Shown here one piece after another: positions 45,658-53,651 of a stretch of DNA of 64,000 nucleotides. Below the pieces are notes generated by a model that made no database searches, was not told where the DNA came from, and was given only the letters and a program-made list of their open reading frames with translations. How positions within the stretch are numbered: the stretch's first letter is position 1; each line of letters opens with the position of its first letter. The stretch lies in assembly GCF_900100165.1 (NCBI RefSeq), contig NZ_FNEO01000004.1, positions 124,001-188,000 of the forward strand, in the 5' to 3' direction. The stretch is from Flavobacterium glycines. GTDB lineage: Bacteria > Bacteroidota > Bacteroidia > Flavobacteriales > Flavobacteriaceae. A program made the translations under genes and the position numbers.

Positions 45658-47124
45658 TTAAGACCTGATTTTTGCCAACATCTTATTGACCCAAAAATTA
45701 TAGGAATACACTAAATTCAGCTTGTAAATAATTCCCAAATTTAAAAGCATTGAAAGCCCTGTTTTGTAAATAAGATTAAACCAATTATTCTCTAGATTTG
45801 GTAAAAAATAACAAAACAAAAGTACTCCCGTAAATACAACAACCAATTTTAAATACGATTTATCAAAAGGAAATAATTTAAATTTTTGGTAAATAAAAAT
45901 CAATTTCGAAAGGTTAAAAAGTACCATCGCAATCAAGGAAGCAAAAGCGACTCCTTCAATGCCTAAATGAAATACTTTTATAAAAAGAATATTTAATGAA
46001 ACATTCAGGATTACCAATACAATGATGGCAATAAGATTAAATCGATAATATTTAGAATAGGTAATAATTTCACTATTGAAACCCGTTCCCATATTCACCA
46101 GAACATTGAATCCTAAAATCAAAATTACCGAAACCGATGCCATCAAATTTTCATGTGTAGGTAGCAGCAGAAATAAATTTTCTATACCTAAAAAAATACA
46201 ACTATAAAGAAGCGCCCCAATAAAGAAAAGTAATTTGGAAATTTCCTTATACTTTACATTCAGTTCTTCCATCATATTATTTTTGATGAAATTAGAAATA
46301 ATAGGCGCATACAAAGTAAAAATCCCTGTTGCCGGAATCGCTAATGCCGATGCCAGAGTTACCCCAATACTAAAAGAACCATTAGCTTCCATCGAAATGA
46401 ATTTTGGAATCATAATAGCATCGATTCTGAAAGCAAATACCGACCCCAAACTCCCCGCAAATGCAAACAAAGAAAAACGATACATTTCTTTTTTATCTAT
46501 TTGCATAAACAAGGATTTAAAGTCAAACCTGAATTCGGGTTTAAAATAATAAAACAGATAAATGGCTACAAACAACGCTATTAAACCATAAGAAACAGTA
46601 TACAATAGCAAAGATCCGCCTGAAGAAACACAATTGTTTAATACCAAAATAAAAATAGCCGGCAATGCCAGTTTAGGCACAATATTATCAAAAAAAGTCG
46701 GAACTGAAATCTTTTGAATAATCGTTGCCTGTTTCTTGAACAAATCGATAAAAGCCAGGAAAAAGCCCATCGAAAAAGCCAAATAAACATAATCCAAATG
46801 CTTAAAAACAGAAAATAACGAGAAACCTCCAACAGCTATCAAAACCAGAAGACTCATAAAAAGAATGGACAAAACACTGTAATTAAACAATTGTTTTTCC
46901 TGATGACTGTTCAGTTTAGGTCCAAATTTTATCAAAACCTGTGAAACTCCTAAAAGCATTATTGGAAACAAAACCTGCGCTAAAGATTCTACATATCTAA
47001 AAACCCCAAGCATTTCTTTATTTTTAGGGTACACAAAAAGCGTAGAAAAAATCCCTATCAAAATCCCCACATAGTTAATTAGGGTAAAGAAAAAAGCCTG
47101 ACGATGATCTGCTTTATTTTGCAT
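45658..47124 (-). CDS. Polysaccharide flippase (Wzx/MATE-like)
   Basis: A 488-residue polytopic membrane protein with about 12-14 hydrophobic segments and no soluble domain, beginning QAFFFTLINYVGILIGIFSTLFVYP. This is the oligosaccharide-flippase pattern of the MOP superfamily, which moves lipid-linked glycans across the inner membrane. Its 5' end overlaps the upstream GT2 gene by 11 bases, so the two are coupled in one operon. A specific substrate cannot be inferred. Confidence 0.85.
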   Translation of the reverse strand: MQNKADHRQAFFFTLINYVGILIGIFSTLFVYPKNKEMLGVFRYVESLAQVLFPIMLLGVSQVLIKFGPKLNSHQEKQLFNYSVLSILFMSLLVLIAVGGFSLFSVFKHLDYVYLAFSMGFFLAFIDLFKKQATIIQKISVPTFFDNIVPKLALPAIFILVLNNCVSSGGSLLLYTVSYGLIALFVAIYLFYYFKPEFRFDFKSLFMQIDKKEMYRFSLFAFAGSLGSVFAFRIDAIMIPKFISMEANGSFSIGVTLASALAIPATGIFTLYAPIISNFIKNNMMEELNVKYKEISKLLFFIGALLYSCIFLGIENLFLLLPTHENLMASVSVILILGFNVLVNMGTGFNSEIITYSKYYRFNLIAIIVLVILNVSLNILFIKVFHLGIEGVAFASLIAMVLFNLSKLIFIYQKFKLFPFDKSYLKLVVVFTGVLLFCYFLPNLENNWFNLIYKTGLSMLLNLGIIYKLNLVYSYNFWVNKMLAKIRS

Positions 47125-48028
47125 AGCTCTTTATATCGGTTCCATTAATTCCTTTTTTGGAATTACTACGAATGCGTTTTATTGTTTTATAATCGGCTAA
47201 CAGACCCACATAGTAAAACAGCAGTTTATAAAAAAGTGTAAAAGACTTAGACAAACCTTCCGCCTTAGCATGAAATTTCGGCAATCCAATAACCGATTTC
47301 AAACCCAATATCAAAGCAGATACAGCAGAATAATTACAATCTATCATTTGGTTTAAAACCAAATATTCAGACTGTAATTCTATTTTTTTGCTGCTTAACT
47401 TCACAATCCTATCATGGCAAATGGCCGCTTTTTTTGCGACGCCTATTTTGAATTTATGAAATAATACGCGGGTGCAAAAATTTCGATCTTCACCGTAATG
47501 ATTGAAAACAGGATCAAAATAACCCACTTTTTGAAAACATTCTTTAGATACTAACCAGGCAGCTGCATTAATAAACGGAACTATACGAACAGCCTCCGAA
47601 TCCATTCCGGTTTGAAATCTTGAATAATAGGTTTCAAAACTGCTATCCAGAGTAACTTCGTCTGGCGAAAGATGCAAAGGACTTACAATTCCTAAATCGG
47701 GATTTGCAAAAAGAATTTCAGCCATAGTTGCAATACTGTTTTCATAAATCCAGGTATCCTGATTCAATAAAAAAACAGCATCCGAACCATTTTTAAGAGC
47801 AATATCAATTCCGATATTATTGGCTTTACCAAAACCTAAATTAACTTTGCTTTCTATTAAGTGAACGTTTTTATATTCTTTCAAAAGAGCAACCGATTGG
47901 TCTGTCGACGCATTATCTACTACAATTATATCTATTGGATAACTGGATTGCAATAAAGAATTCATATTCTTTTTCACCCAGCTTGCTCCATTATAAGTTA
48001 CAATAACAACTGTAATTTTTTTTTCCAA
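47114..48028 (-). CDS. GT2 glycosyltransferase (rhamnosyltransferase-like)
   Basis: A 304-residue family 2 glycosyltransferase. The GT-A fold start is VVIVTYNGASWVKKNMNSLL, with IIVVDNASTDQS (about 35-46) and FLLNQDTWI around residue 90 in the DxD position. The start codon is TTG at 48028 (MEKKITVV); no ATG lies nearby. It resembles the WbbL-type rhamnosyl branch. It overlaps the flippase gene by 11 bases, suggesting joint action in glycan assembly. A -7 element (48054-48061) lies 26 bases upstream. Confidence 0.83.
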   Translation of the reverse strand: MEKKITVVIVTYNGASWVKKNMNSLLQSSYPIDIIVVDNASTDQSVALLKEYKNVHLIESKVNLGFGKANNIGIDIALKNGSDAVFLLNQDTWIYENSIATMAEILFANPDLGIVSPLHLSPDEVTLDSSFETYYSRFQTGMDSEAVRIVPFINAAAWLVSKECFQKVGYFDPVFNHYGEDRNFCTRVLFHKFKIGVAKKAAICHDRIVKLSSKKIELQSEYLVLNQMIDCNYSAVSALILGLKSVIGLPKFHAKAEGLSKSFTLFYKLLFYYVGLLADYKTIKRIRSNSKKGINGTDIKSYAK

Positions 48029-48053
48029 TCGAAAGTATATTTTTTAATCCCTG

Positions 48054-48061
48054 CAAAAATA
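48054..48061 (-). promoter_or_regulatory. Probable -7 element of the GT2-flippase operon
   Basis: TATTTTTG on the minus strand, followed by CAGGG, fits TAnnTTTG. No good -33 TTG was found upstream. Confidence 0.42.
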
Positions 48062-48090
48062 ATGATATTTGCACTAGACTTTGAAAAAAA

Positions 48091-48942
48091 ATGAAATATT
48101 ACATTGTTATTCCGGCTCACAACGAAGAAGAATTTATTTCTTTGACCTTAGAATCCTTAACCACTCAAACCCTTTTACCAAAAAAAATAGTAATCGTCAA
48201 CGACAATTCGACCGACAAAACTGCCGATATTGTTGAGGCTTTCGCCAAAGACAATCCCTATATTTCTCTGGTAGAAAAAAAATCAAGTGCGATTCATTTA
48301 CCGGGCAGCAAAGTAATTCAGGCTTTTCAAACAGGTTTTGAAACTCTGGATGATGATTATGATGTCATTGTAAAACTGGATGCTGACTTAATTTTCCCAA
48401 ACAACTATTTCGAAACTATCACCACGCATTTTCAGTCAGATGACCGAATCGGAATGGTGGGCGGATTTTGTTATATTGAAAAAAATGGAGATTGGGTTCT
48501 GGAAAACCTAACCGATAAAGATCATATTCGCGGTGCTTTAAAAGCCTATCGTAAAGCCACTTTCAAACAAATTGGAGGTTTACGTCCACAAATGGGTTGG
48601 GACACCGTTGACGAATTATTGTGTAAATTCTATGATTGGAAAGTAGTCACTGATGCTTCTTTGAAAGTTAAACATTTAAAACCTACGGGAGCCAACTATA
48701 ACAAAACAGCACGTTACAAACAAGGAGAAGCATTTTATACCTTAGGTTACGGATTTTGGATTACAGCAATTGCCTCAGCTAAACTGGCTATGATGAAAAA
48801 GAAGCCTTTGTTGTTTTTTGATTATATCCAGGGTTTTCTAAAAGCAAAATCAGAAAAAAAACCGCTTTTAGTTAACAACGAACAGGCAAAATTTATTCGT
48901 CAATACCGCCTGAAAAAAATGAAAGAGAAACTAATTCGCTAA
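48091..48942 (+). CDS. GT2 glycosyltransferase
   Basis: A 283-residue family 2 glycosyltransferase. The N-terminus is YYIVIPAHNEEEFISLTLESL, with VNDNSTDKTADIV and the DxD-type KLDADLIF near residue 95. A weakly hydrophobic C-terminal stretch may associate with the membrane. It is transcribed divergently from the other GT2 gene and followed by a heptad array. The sugar donor is unknown. Confidence 0.82.
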   Translation: MKYYIVIPAHNEEEFISLTLESLTTQTLLPKKIVIVNDNSTDKTADIVEAFAKDNPYISLVEKKSSAIHLPGSKVIQAFQTGFETLDDDYDVIVKLDADLIFPNNYFETITTHFQSDDRIGMVGGFCYIEKNGDWVLENLTDKDHIRGALKAYRKATFKQIGGLRPQMGWDTVDELLCKFYDWKVVTDASLKVKHLKPTGANYNKTARYKQGEAFYTLGYGFWITAIASAKLAMMKKKPLLFFDYIQGFLKAKSEKKPLLVNNEQAKFIRQYRLKKMKEKLIR

Positions 48943-48961
48943 TTTGACTTTTCGAAAAAGC

Positions 48962-48996
48962 GGCAACTCACACTTCATAACTCATAACTTATAACT
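48962..48996. repeat. Five-unit heptad array before mlaE
   Basis: Five 7-base units in strict phase, the last three being CATAACT, CATAACT and TATAACT. There is no facing partner block. The unit is the same as in the array beside the S23-type gene at 51582-51611. Confidence 0.75.
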
Positions 48997-49020
48997 ATTT
49001 TTGACAATATTCAAAAAACT

Positions 49021-49770
49021 ATGATGCTCATTCGATATTTATCGCAAGTAGGAAAATATTTCCTGATGCTCAAAGAGATTTTTAACAAACAGACCAAATG
49101 GTCTATGATGCGCAATCTTATCTTTAAAGAAATAGACGATTTAATCATTGGCTCTCTTGGTATTGTTGCCTTTATCTCTTTCTTCGTAGGCGGAGTTGTT
49201 TCTATTCAAACAGCTTTGAACTTAACCAATCCATTAATTCCAAAATACCTAATTGGTTTTGCTACGCGTCAATCAGTAATTTTAGAATTTGCACCTACTT
49301 TTATTTCTATTATTATGGCTGGAAAAATGGGTTCTTTTATTACATCCAGCATCGGAACCATGCGTGTTACCGAACAAATCGATGCCTTGGAAGTAATGGG
49401 AGTAAATTCCTTAAATTACCTGGTTTTCCCTAAAATTATTGCTTTATTATTGTACCCTTTTGTTATTGGAATCAGTATGTTTTTAGGAATTTTCGGTGGC
49501 TGGCTTGCAGGTGTGTATGGTGGTTTTACCAGTAGTGCTGATTTCATTACAGGAGCACAAATGGAATTCATTCCTTTTCACATTACCTATGCTTTCATCA
49601 AGACCTTCATTTTTGCTATGTTATTAGCTACTATCCCCTCTTTCCATGGTTATTACATGAAAGGCGGAGCTCTTGAAGTAGGTAAAGCGAGTACTGTATC
49701 CTTTGTTTGGACATCGGTTACCATCATTCTTTTCAATTATATATTAACACAGTTATTATTAGGATCATGA
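49021..49770 (+). CDS. MlaE-type ABC transporter permease
   Basis: A 249-residue membrane permease with five to six transmembrane helices. Signature segments are FVGGVVSIQTALNL and MRVTEQIDALEVMGV, the MlaE family's hallmark cytoplasmic helix. MlaE with MlaF and an MCE-domain MlaD maintains lipid asymmetry of the outer membrane. The start could be either of two adjacent ATG codons. Its stop overlaps the start of the ATPase gene (ATGA). The expected mlaD is not next in line. Confidence 0.9.
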   Translation: MMLIRYLSQVGKYFLMLKEIFNKQTKWSMMRNLIFKEIDDLIIGSLGIVAFISFFVGGVVSIQTALNLTNPLIPKYLIGFATRQSVILEFAPTFISIIMAGKMGSFITSSIGTMRVTEQIDALEVMGVNSLNYLVFPKIIALLLYPFVIGISMFLGIFGGWLAGVYGGFTSSADFITGAQMEFIPFHITYAFIKTFIFAMLLATIPSFHGYYMKGGALEVGKASTVSFVWTSVTIILFNYILTQLLLGS

Positions 49771-50528
49771 TAGAAGTTAAAGACGTTGAAAAATCATTTA
49801 GCGACAGTAAAATCCTAAAAGGAATCACAACTACTTTCGAAACAGGAAAAACCAACCTAATTATAGGACAAAGTGGTTCCGGAAAAACAGTATTATTAAA
49901 AAGTTTACTTGGTATTCACCATCCGGAAGTAGGTACAATTTCTTTTGACGGTCGTATTTACTCTAGTTTAAATGATGATGAAAAAAGAGAATTAAGAACA
50001 GAAATAGGCATGGTATTTCAAGGAAGTGCTTTATTTGACTCGATGAGTGTAGCCGAAAACGTGGCTTTTCCTTTGAAAATGTTTACCAACAAAAGTAAAT
50101 CTGAAATCAAAGATCGTGTTGATTTTGTTCTAAAAAGAGTAAATCTTATTGATGCACACCATAAATTACCTTCTGAAATTTCAGGCGGAATGCAAAAACG
50201 TGTTGCAATTGCCCGCGCTATTGTAAATAATCCCAAATATTTATTTTGCGACGAACCTAACTCAGGATTAGACCCTAACACTTCTATTTTGATTGATAAT
50301 CTCATCAAAGAAATCACCGAAGAATACAATATCACTACAGTAATCAACACACACGATATGAATTCGGTAATGGAAATAGGCGAAAAAATTCTATTCCTGA
50401 AAAACGGTGTGAAAGCTTGGGAAGGAACTAAAGAAGAAATCTTTAGAACAGACAACGAAGCCGTAGTCGCTTTTGTGTATTCATCTAATTTATTTAAAAA
50501 AGTACGAGAAGCATATTTGAAAGAATAA
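49767..50528 (+). CDS. MlaF-type ABC transporter ATP-binding protein
   Basis: A 253-residue ATPase. The frame extends upstream to 49707, but I chose the ATG at 49767 that overlaps the permease stop, giving MIEVKDVEKSFSDSK. Walker A is GQSGSGKTVLLKS (about 34-46), the Q-loop GMVFQGSALF and signature SGGMQKRVAIARAI near 140-155, followed by Walker B FCDEPNSGLDP. It pairs with the MlaE gene. No MCE protein gene is adjacent. Confidence 0.92.
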   Translation: MIEVKDVEKSFSDSKILKGITTTFETGKTNLIIGQSGSGKTVLLKSLLGIHHPEVGTISFDGRIYSSLNDDEKRELRTEIGMVFQGSALFDSMSVAENVAFPLKMFTNKSKSEIKDRVDFVLKRVNLIDAHHKLPSEISGGMQKRVAIARAIVNNPKYLFCDEPNSGLDPNTSILIDNLIKEITEEYNITTVINTHDMNSVMEIGEKILFLKNGVKAWEGTKEEIFRTDNEAVVAFVYSSNLFKKVREAYLKE

Positions 50529-50547
50529 GTCTTTTAAAATTCCAATT

Positions 50548-50597
50548 AAAAAATCCCAAATTCCGATTTGTAATAAAATAGGAATTTGGGATTTTTT
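50548..50597. terminator. Bidirectional terminator between mlaF and the SprT-like gene
   Basis: A 17-bp perfect stem (50548-50564 with 50581-50597) with a 16-base loop. Its last bases overlap the SprT-like stop codon at 50596-50598. Confidence 0.9.
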
Positions 50598-51201
50598 AAT
50601 TAGAACTTTTAATCAATTCCACCTCAGCATTTGGATTAAATAAATACAAACGTCCCGAATTGATTTCCAGACATTCATATCGCTTGGTACGCACAGCTAT
50701 CTTTTTGAAAACCTTTCCGTTTTTAATTCGAAAGACACTGCCGTAGGGAATTTCAAAAACATAATTTTTATCGTTTACTTTGTCAAATTGTTTCAATGCA
50801 AGTGACAAAGTAGTATCGGTATCACTGCTGGCGCTGGGATTTCTAAAATGCCTGGCTAATAAAGGCAACAATTGATTGGGAAAAATTTCAGGTCGAATAT
50901 ATGGCACCATCAATTGCTGAAAAACATATTTCCACTCGTTACCATGTGGCTTTATATTACGACCAAACTTTTCGAAGGCAACCAAATGTGCAATTTCATG
51001 AATCAGCGTAATCAAAAATCGATATTTATTCAAGCTTCCGTTTACGGTAATTTCGTGTTTTCCGTTCATGGCTTTTCGATAATCACCATGACGAGTTGCA
51101 CGTTCGTTAACGATTTTTAAATGCACCCTGTTTTCTACAATCAACTCAAAAGCGGGTTTGACTGCATGATCAGGTAAGTATTTTGCTAAAGTATCGCTCA
51201 A
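50596..51201 (-). CDS. SprT-like zinc metalloprotease-domain protein
   Basis: A 201-residue protein of the SprT/Spartan-like group. The HEIAH zinc motif is at 68-72 (LIHEIAHLVAF), with a third potential ligand in NIKPHGNEWK (His86). The start codon is TTG at 51201 (MSDTLAKYL); no ATG is in frame nearby. A heptad array begins just seven bases upstream of the start, so an original ATG and leader may have been replaced. SprT proteins can cut DNA-protein crosslinks or act as generic metalloproteases; which applies here is not known. Confidence 0.8.
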   Translation of the reverse strand: MSDTLAKYLPDHAVKPAFELIVENRVHLKIVNERATRHGDYRKAMNGKHEITVNGSLNKYRFLITLIHEIAHLVAFEKFGRNIKPHGNEWKYVFQQLMVPYIRPEIFPNQLLPLLARHFRNPSASSDTDTTLSLALKQFDKVNDKNYVFEIPYGSVFRIKNGKVFKKIAVRTKRYECLEINSGRLYLFNPNAEVELIKSSN

Positions 51202-51207
51202 TTTTTT

Positions 51208-51242
51208 AATTATAAATTATGAGTTATGAATTATAAATTTTT
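51208..51242. repeat. Heptad array, left arm beside the S23-type gene
   Basis: Five 7-base units in phase (AATTATA, AATTATG, AGTTATG, AATTATA and a degenerate last unit). The 16-base core at 51221-51236 is the exact reverse complement of 51588-51603. It lies between the SprT-like start and the S23-type stop codon, overlapping the latter. Confidence 0.85.
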
Positions 51243-51584
51243 CTTTGAGGTTATAATTATGCTTCGGATAATCTTTAAAACTTCGGCACTTTGTCTATGT
51301 AGAGAATTAAATTCGATTTCAGAAATATAATCGGTTTCTTTGAGAAGTTCTAACCAATATATCGTTTCATCACATTCTTTTTGAGCTATCGATAATTTAT
51401 GAATAAAATCAGGTTTGCTTTGAGCATTTACAGCTTCACGTACATTAGCTCCCACCGAAGTTATGGAACGTAAAAATTGCTTACTCATAACATATTCTTT
51501 CTTTTCAGAAACAATATTTTTGTAAAAATTAACACCGCTAACTGCCAAATCAAAACTCTTTGTTTTAACGATACTTTCACTCAT
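51231..51584 (-). CDS. Four-helix-bundle protein, S23/IVP family
   Basis: A 117-residue all-helical protein. The KEYVMSKQFLRSITSVGANVREA segment, then AQSKPDFIHKLSIAQKE and ETIYWLELLKETDYI, is the signature of the four-helix bundle family encoded in 23S rRNA intervening sequences; its fold is shared by the Avd protein of diversity-generating retroelements. The gene fits tightly between two inverted heptad arrays: its ATG lies in one and its TAA in the other. It is inserted between the SprT-like and SDR genes on the same strand, with 29 bases on each side. Molecular function is unknown. Confidence 0.85.
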   Translation of the reverse strand: MSESIVKTKSFDLAVSGVNFYKNIVSEKKEYVMSKQFLRSITSVGANVREAVNAQSKPDFIHKLSIAQKECDETIYWLELLKETDYISEIEFNSLHRQSAEVLKIIRSIIITSKKNL

Positions 51585-51611
51585 AACTTATAATTCATAA
51601 CTCTTATAATT
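51582..51611. repeat. Heptad array, right arm beside the S23-type gene
   Basis: Units CATAACT, TATAATT, CATAACT and, after a two-base slip, TATAATT. Its first CAT is the start codon of the S23-type gene on the minus strand. The 16-base core 51588-51603 is the exact inverse of 51221-51236. Confidence 0.85.
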
Positions 51612-51613
51612 AC

Positions 51614-52291
51614 CTACGGATTTGTCGTTGAAACCTGCAATACTTTTCCGTTGAAATATTTGTTTCCGTTCAATGTAAAATCAAAAATATAATTAGCCAT
51701 GCCTTCTGCCGAAATGGGTGCCTGATAACCCGGAAAAGCTTCTTGCAACATTTCCGTTTGTACAGCTCCCAAAGCCAAAACATTAAAAGCAATACCACGT
51801 TCTTTATATTCTTCGGCTAACAATTCAGAAAGAGTTATTACAGCTCCTTTACTTGAACTGTAAGCAGCAAGTCCGGCAAATTTTAAACTGCCCTGAACGC
51901 CTCCCATCGAACTGATAGTAACCACATGACTTCCTTTTTGTAAAAATGGCAAACAGATGCGTGTCAAATTGGCAACACCAAAAACATTTACCTTATATAT
52001 ATTTTCGAAATCAGTTTGCGTTAAAGCTTCGAAGGGTTTACAAATCAAACTTCCCGCATTGTGAATCACAGCATCGACTTGTTTCCATGTGGAAGCAAGA
52101 AATTGTTCGACATTTTCTAAATCAGATTCATTTGCCAAATCAACCGAAAGACAGCTGATATTTTCATGAACGATTAACTCCTGAGGTGTTTTTCTCGAAA
52201 TAGCCAAAACCTGATGTCCTGCATTGGCAAATTGCAAAGCCAACTCAAATCCGATTCCTCTACTGGTTCCTGTGATAATAATTTTCTTCAT
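51614..52291 (-). CDS. Short-chain dehydrogenase/reductase (SDR)
   Basis: A 225-residue classical SDR. The NAD(P)-binding TGTSRGIG lies at 7-14, NAG at 78-80, and the catalytic Ser127/128, Tyr144 and Lys148 (YSSSK) are present. The C-terminus is short. Substrate is unknown; members act on sugars, ketones or pteridines. It lies upstream of the S23-type gene and 49 bases downstream of the acyl-CoA dehydrogenase on the same strand, so co-transcription with the latter is possible. Confidence 0.87.
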   Translation of the reverse strand: MKKIIITGTSRGIGFELALQFANAGHQVLAISRKTPQELIVHENISCLSVDLANESDLENVEQFLASTWKQVDAVIHNAGSLICKPFEALTQTDFENIYKVNVFGVANLTRICLPFLQKGSHVVTISSMGGVQGSLKFAGLAAYSSSKGAVITLSELLAEEYKERGIAFNVLALGAVQTEMLQEAFPGYQAPISAEGMANYIFDFTLNGNKYFNGKVLQVSTTNP

Positions 52292-52340
52292 GTTACAAAA
52301 ATAAACAAAAGCTTTAAAATAGCGATTACCAATATTTACA

Positions 52341-53480
52341 TTAAGAAGTTAATGTTCTCGAAATTACAATTCGCTGAATCTCTGAGGTTCCTTCATAAAT
52401 TTGGGTAATTTTTGCATCGCGCATCATGCGTTCCACATGATATTCGGCCACATAACCGTTTCCTCCATGAATTTGAACTGCCTCCACAGTAACATCCATA
52501 GCGGTTTGGGAAGCAAATAATTTAGCCATCGCCCCCGATTGGGTAATATCCATTCCCGCATCTTTTTCTGAAGCTGCTTTTAGACACAGCATTTTAGCTG
52601 CCATAATTTGGGTAGCCATATCGGCTAATTTAAAAGCAATAGCCTGATGCTGAAAAATTTCTTTCCCGAAAGATTGTCGCACATGAGAATATTTCAATGC
52701 CAATTCATAAGCTCCTGTCGCAATTCCTAAAGCCTGGGAAGCAATTCCTATTCGTCCTCCATTGAGAACCGCCATAGCAAATTGGAAACCAAAACCATCT
52801 TCCCCTATTCTGTTTTCCTTTGGCACTTTTACGTCATTAAATTGTAACGAATGCGTATCTGAACCACGAATTCCCATTTTCTTTTCTTTGGGACCAATCT
52901 CAAAACCAGCCCAGCCTTTTTCTACAATAAAAGCATTGATTCCTTTGTGTCCTTTTTCGGGATGTGTTTGCGCCATCACAATATAAGTCGATGCCGAAGA
53001 ACCATTAGTAATCCAATTCTTGGTTCCGTTTAACAAATAATAATCGCCCTTATCGATGGCTGTTGTTTTTTGCGAAGTAGCATCCGAACCGGCATTGGGT
53101 TCCGAAAGACAAAAAGCACCTATAATATCTCCTTTTGCCAAAGGCACTAAATATTTTTGTTTTTGTTCTTCGTTGCAATATTTTTCTAATCCGGCACAAA
53201 CCAAAGAATTATTTACAGACATAATTACCGCCAAAGAAGCATCGACTTTTGCAATTTCTGTGAGCACCAAAACATAAGAAACATTATCCATGCCCGAACC
53301 ACCGTATTTAGGATCAACCATCATCCCCAAAAAACCTAATTCGGCCATTTTCTTTACTTGTTCCGTTGGAAATTTAGAAAATTCATCCCGTTCTATCACT
53401 CCCGGCAATAATTCAGTTTGGGCAAAATCTCTGGCAGCTTGCTGAATCATTTTTTGTTCTTCGGTCAAATTGAAATCCAT
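52341..53480 (-). CDS. Acyl-CoA dehydrogenase
   Basis: A 379-residue FAD enzyme of the short-chain acyl-CoA dehydrogenase type. The FAD/substrate region contains CLSEPNAGSDATSQKTTA, and the catalytic Glu is in IYEGTSEIQRIV near residue 363. It introduces a double bond at C2-C3 in fatty-acid or branched-chain amino-acid breakdown and passes electrons to ETF. It is divergent from anmK across a 171-base spacer. Confidence 0.92.
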   Translation of the reverse strand: MDFNLTEEQKMIQQAARDFAQTELLPGVIERDEFSKFPTEQVKKMAELGFLGMMVDPKYGGSGMDNVSYVLVLTEIAKVDASLAVIMSVNNSLVCAGLEKYCNEEQKQKYLVPLAKGDIIGAFCLSEPNAGSDATSQKTTAIDKGDYYLLNGTKNWITNGSSASTYIVMAQTHPEKGHKGINAFIVEKGWAGFEIGPKEKKMGIRGSDTHSLQFNDVKVPKENRIGEDGFGFQFAMAVLNGGRIGIASQALGIATGAYELALKYSHVRQSFGKEIFQHQAIAFKLADMATQIMAAKMLCLKAASEKDAGMDITQSGAMAKLFASQTAMDVTVEAVQIHGGNGYVAEYHVERMMRDAKITQIYEGTSEIQRIVISRTLTS

Positions 53481-53651
53481 AATAACGCTTTTAATAAATT
53501 AAGTCCTTGCAATGCTTTAGACGTAAAAAATATTTCAAAATTCCACACACAATCTTCGCATATTGATTTTGTGTTTTCTAAATTTACTTACTTTTATTTT
53601 AAAAACACAACTTCGGCTTTTAATATTTTAGTCGGCTTCATTTCTAATTTT

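Noticed and set aside
8513..51611. CRISPR array as an explanation of the periodic repeats
   Set aside because: Units are 7 or 8 bases with no spacers, no leader and no cas genes anywhere in the window.
53418..53651. N-terminal extension of anmK
   Set aside because: It overlaps the divergent acyl-CoA dehydrogenase start and lacks AnmK similarity; the ATG at 53652 gives the family N-terminus.
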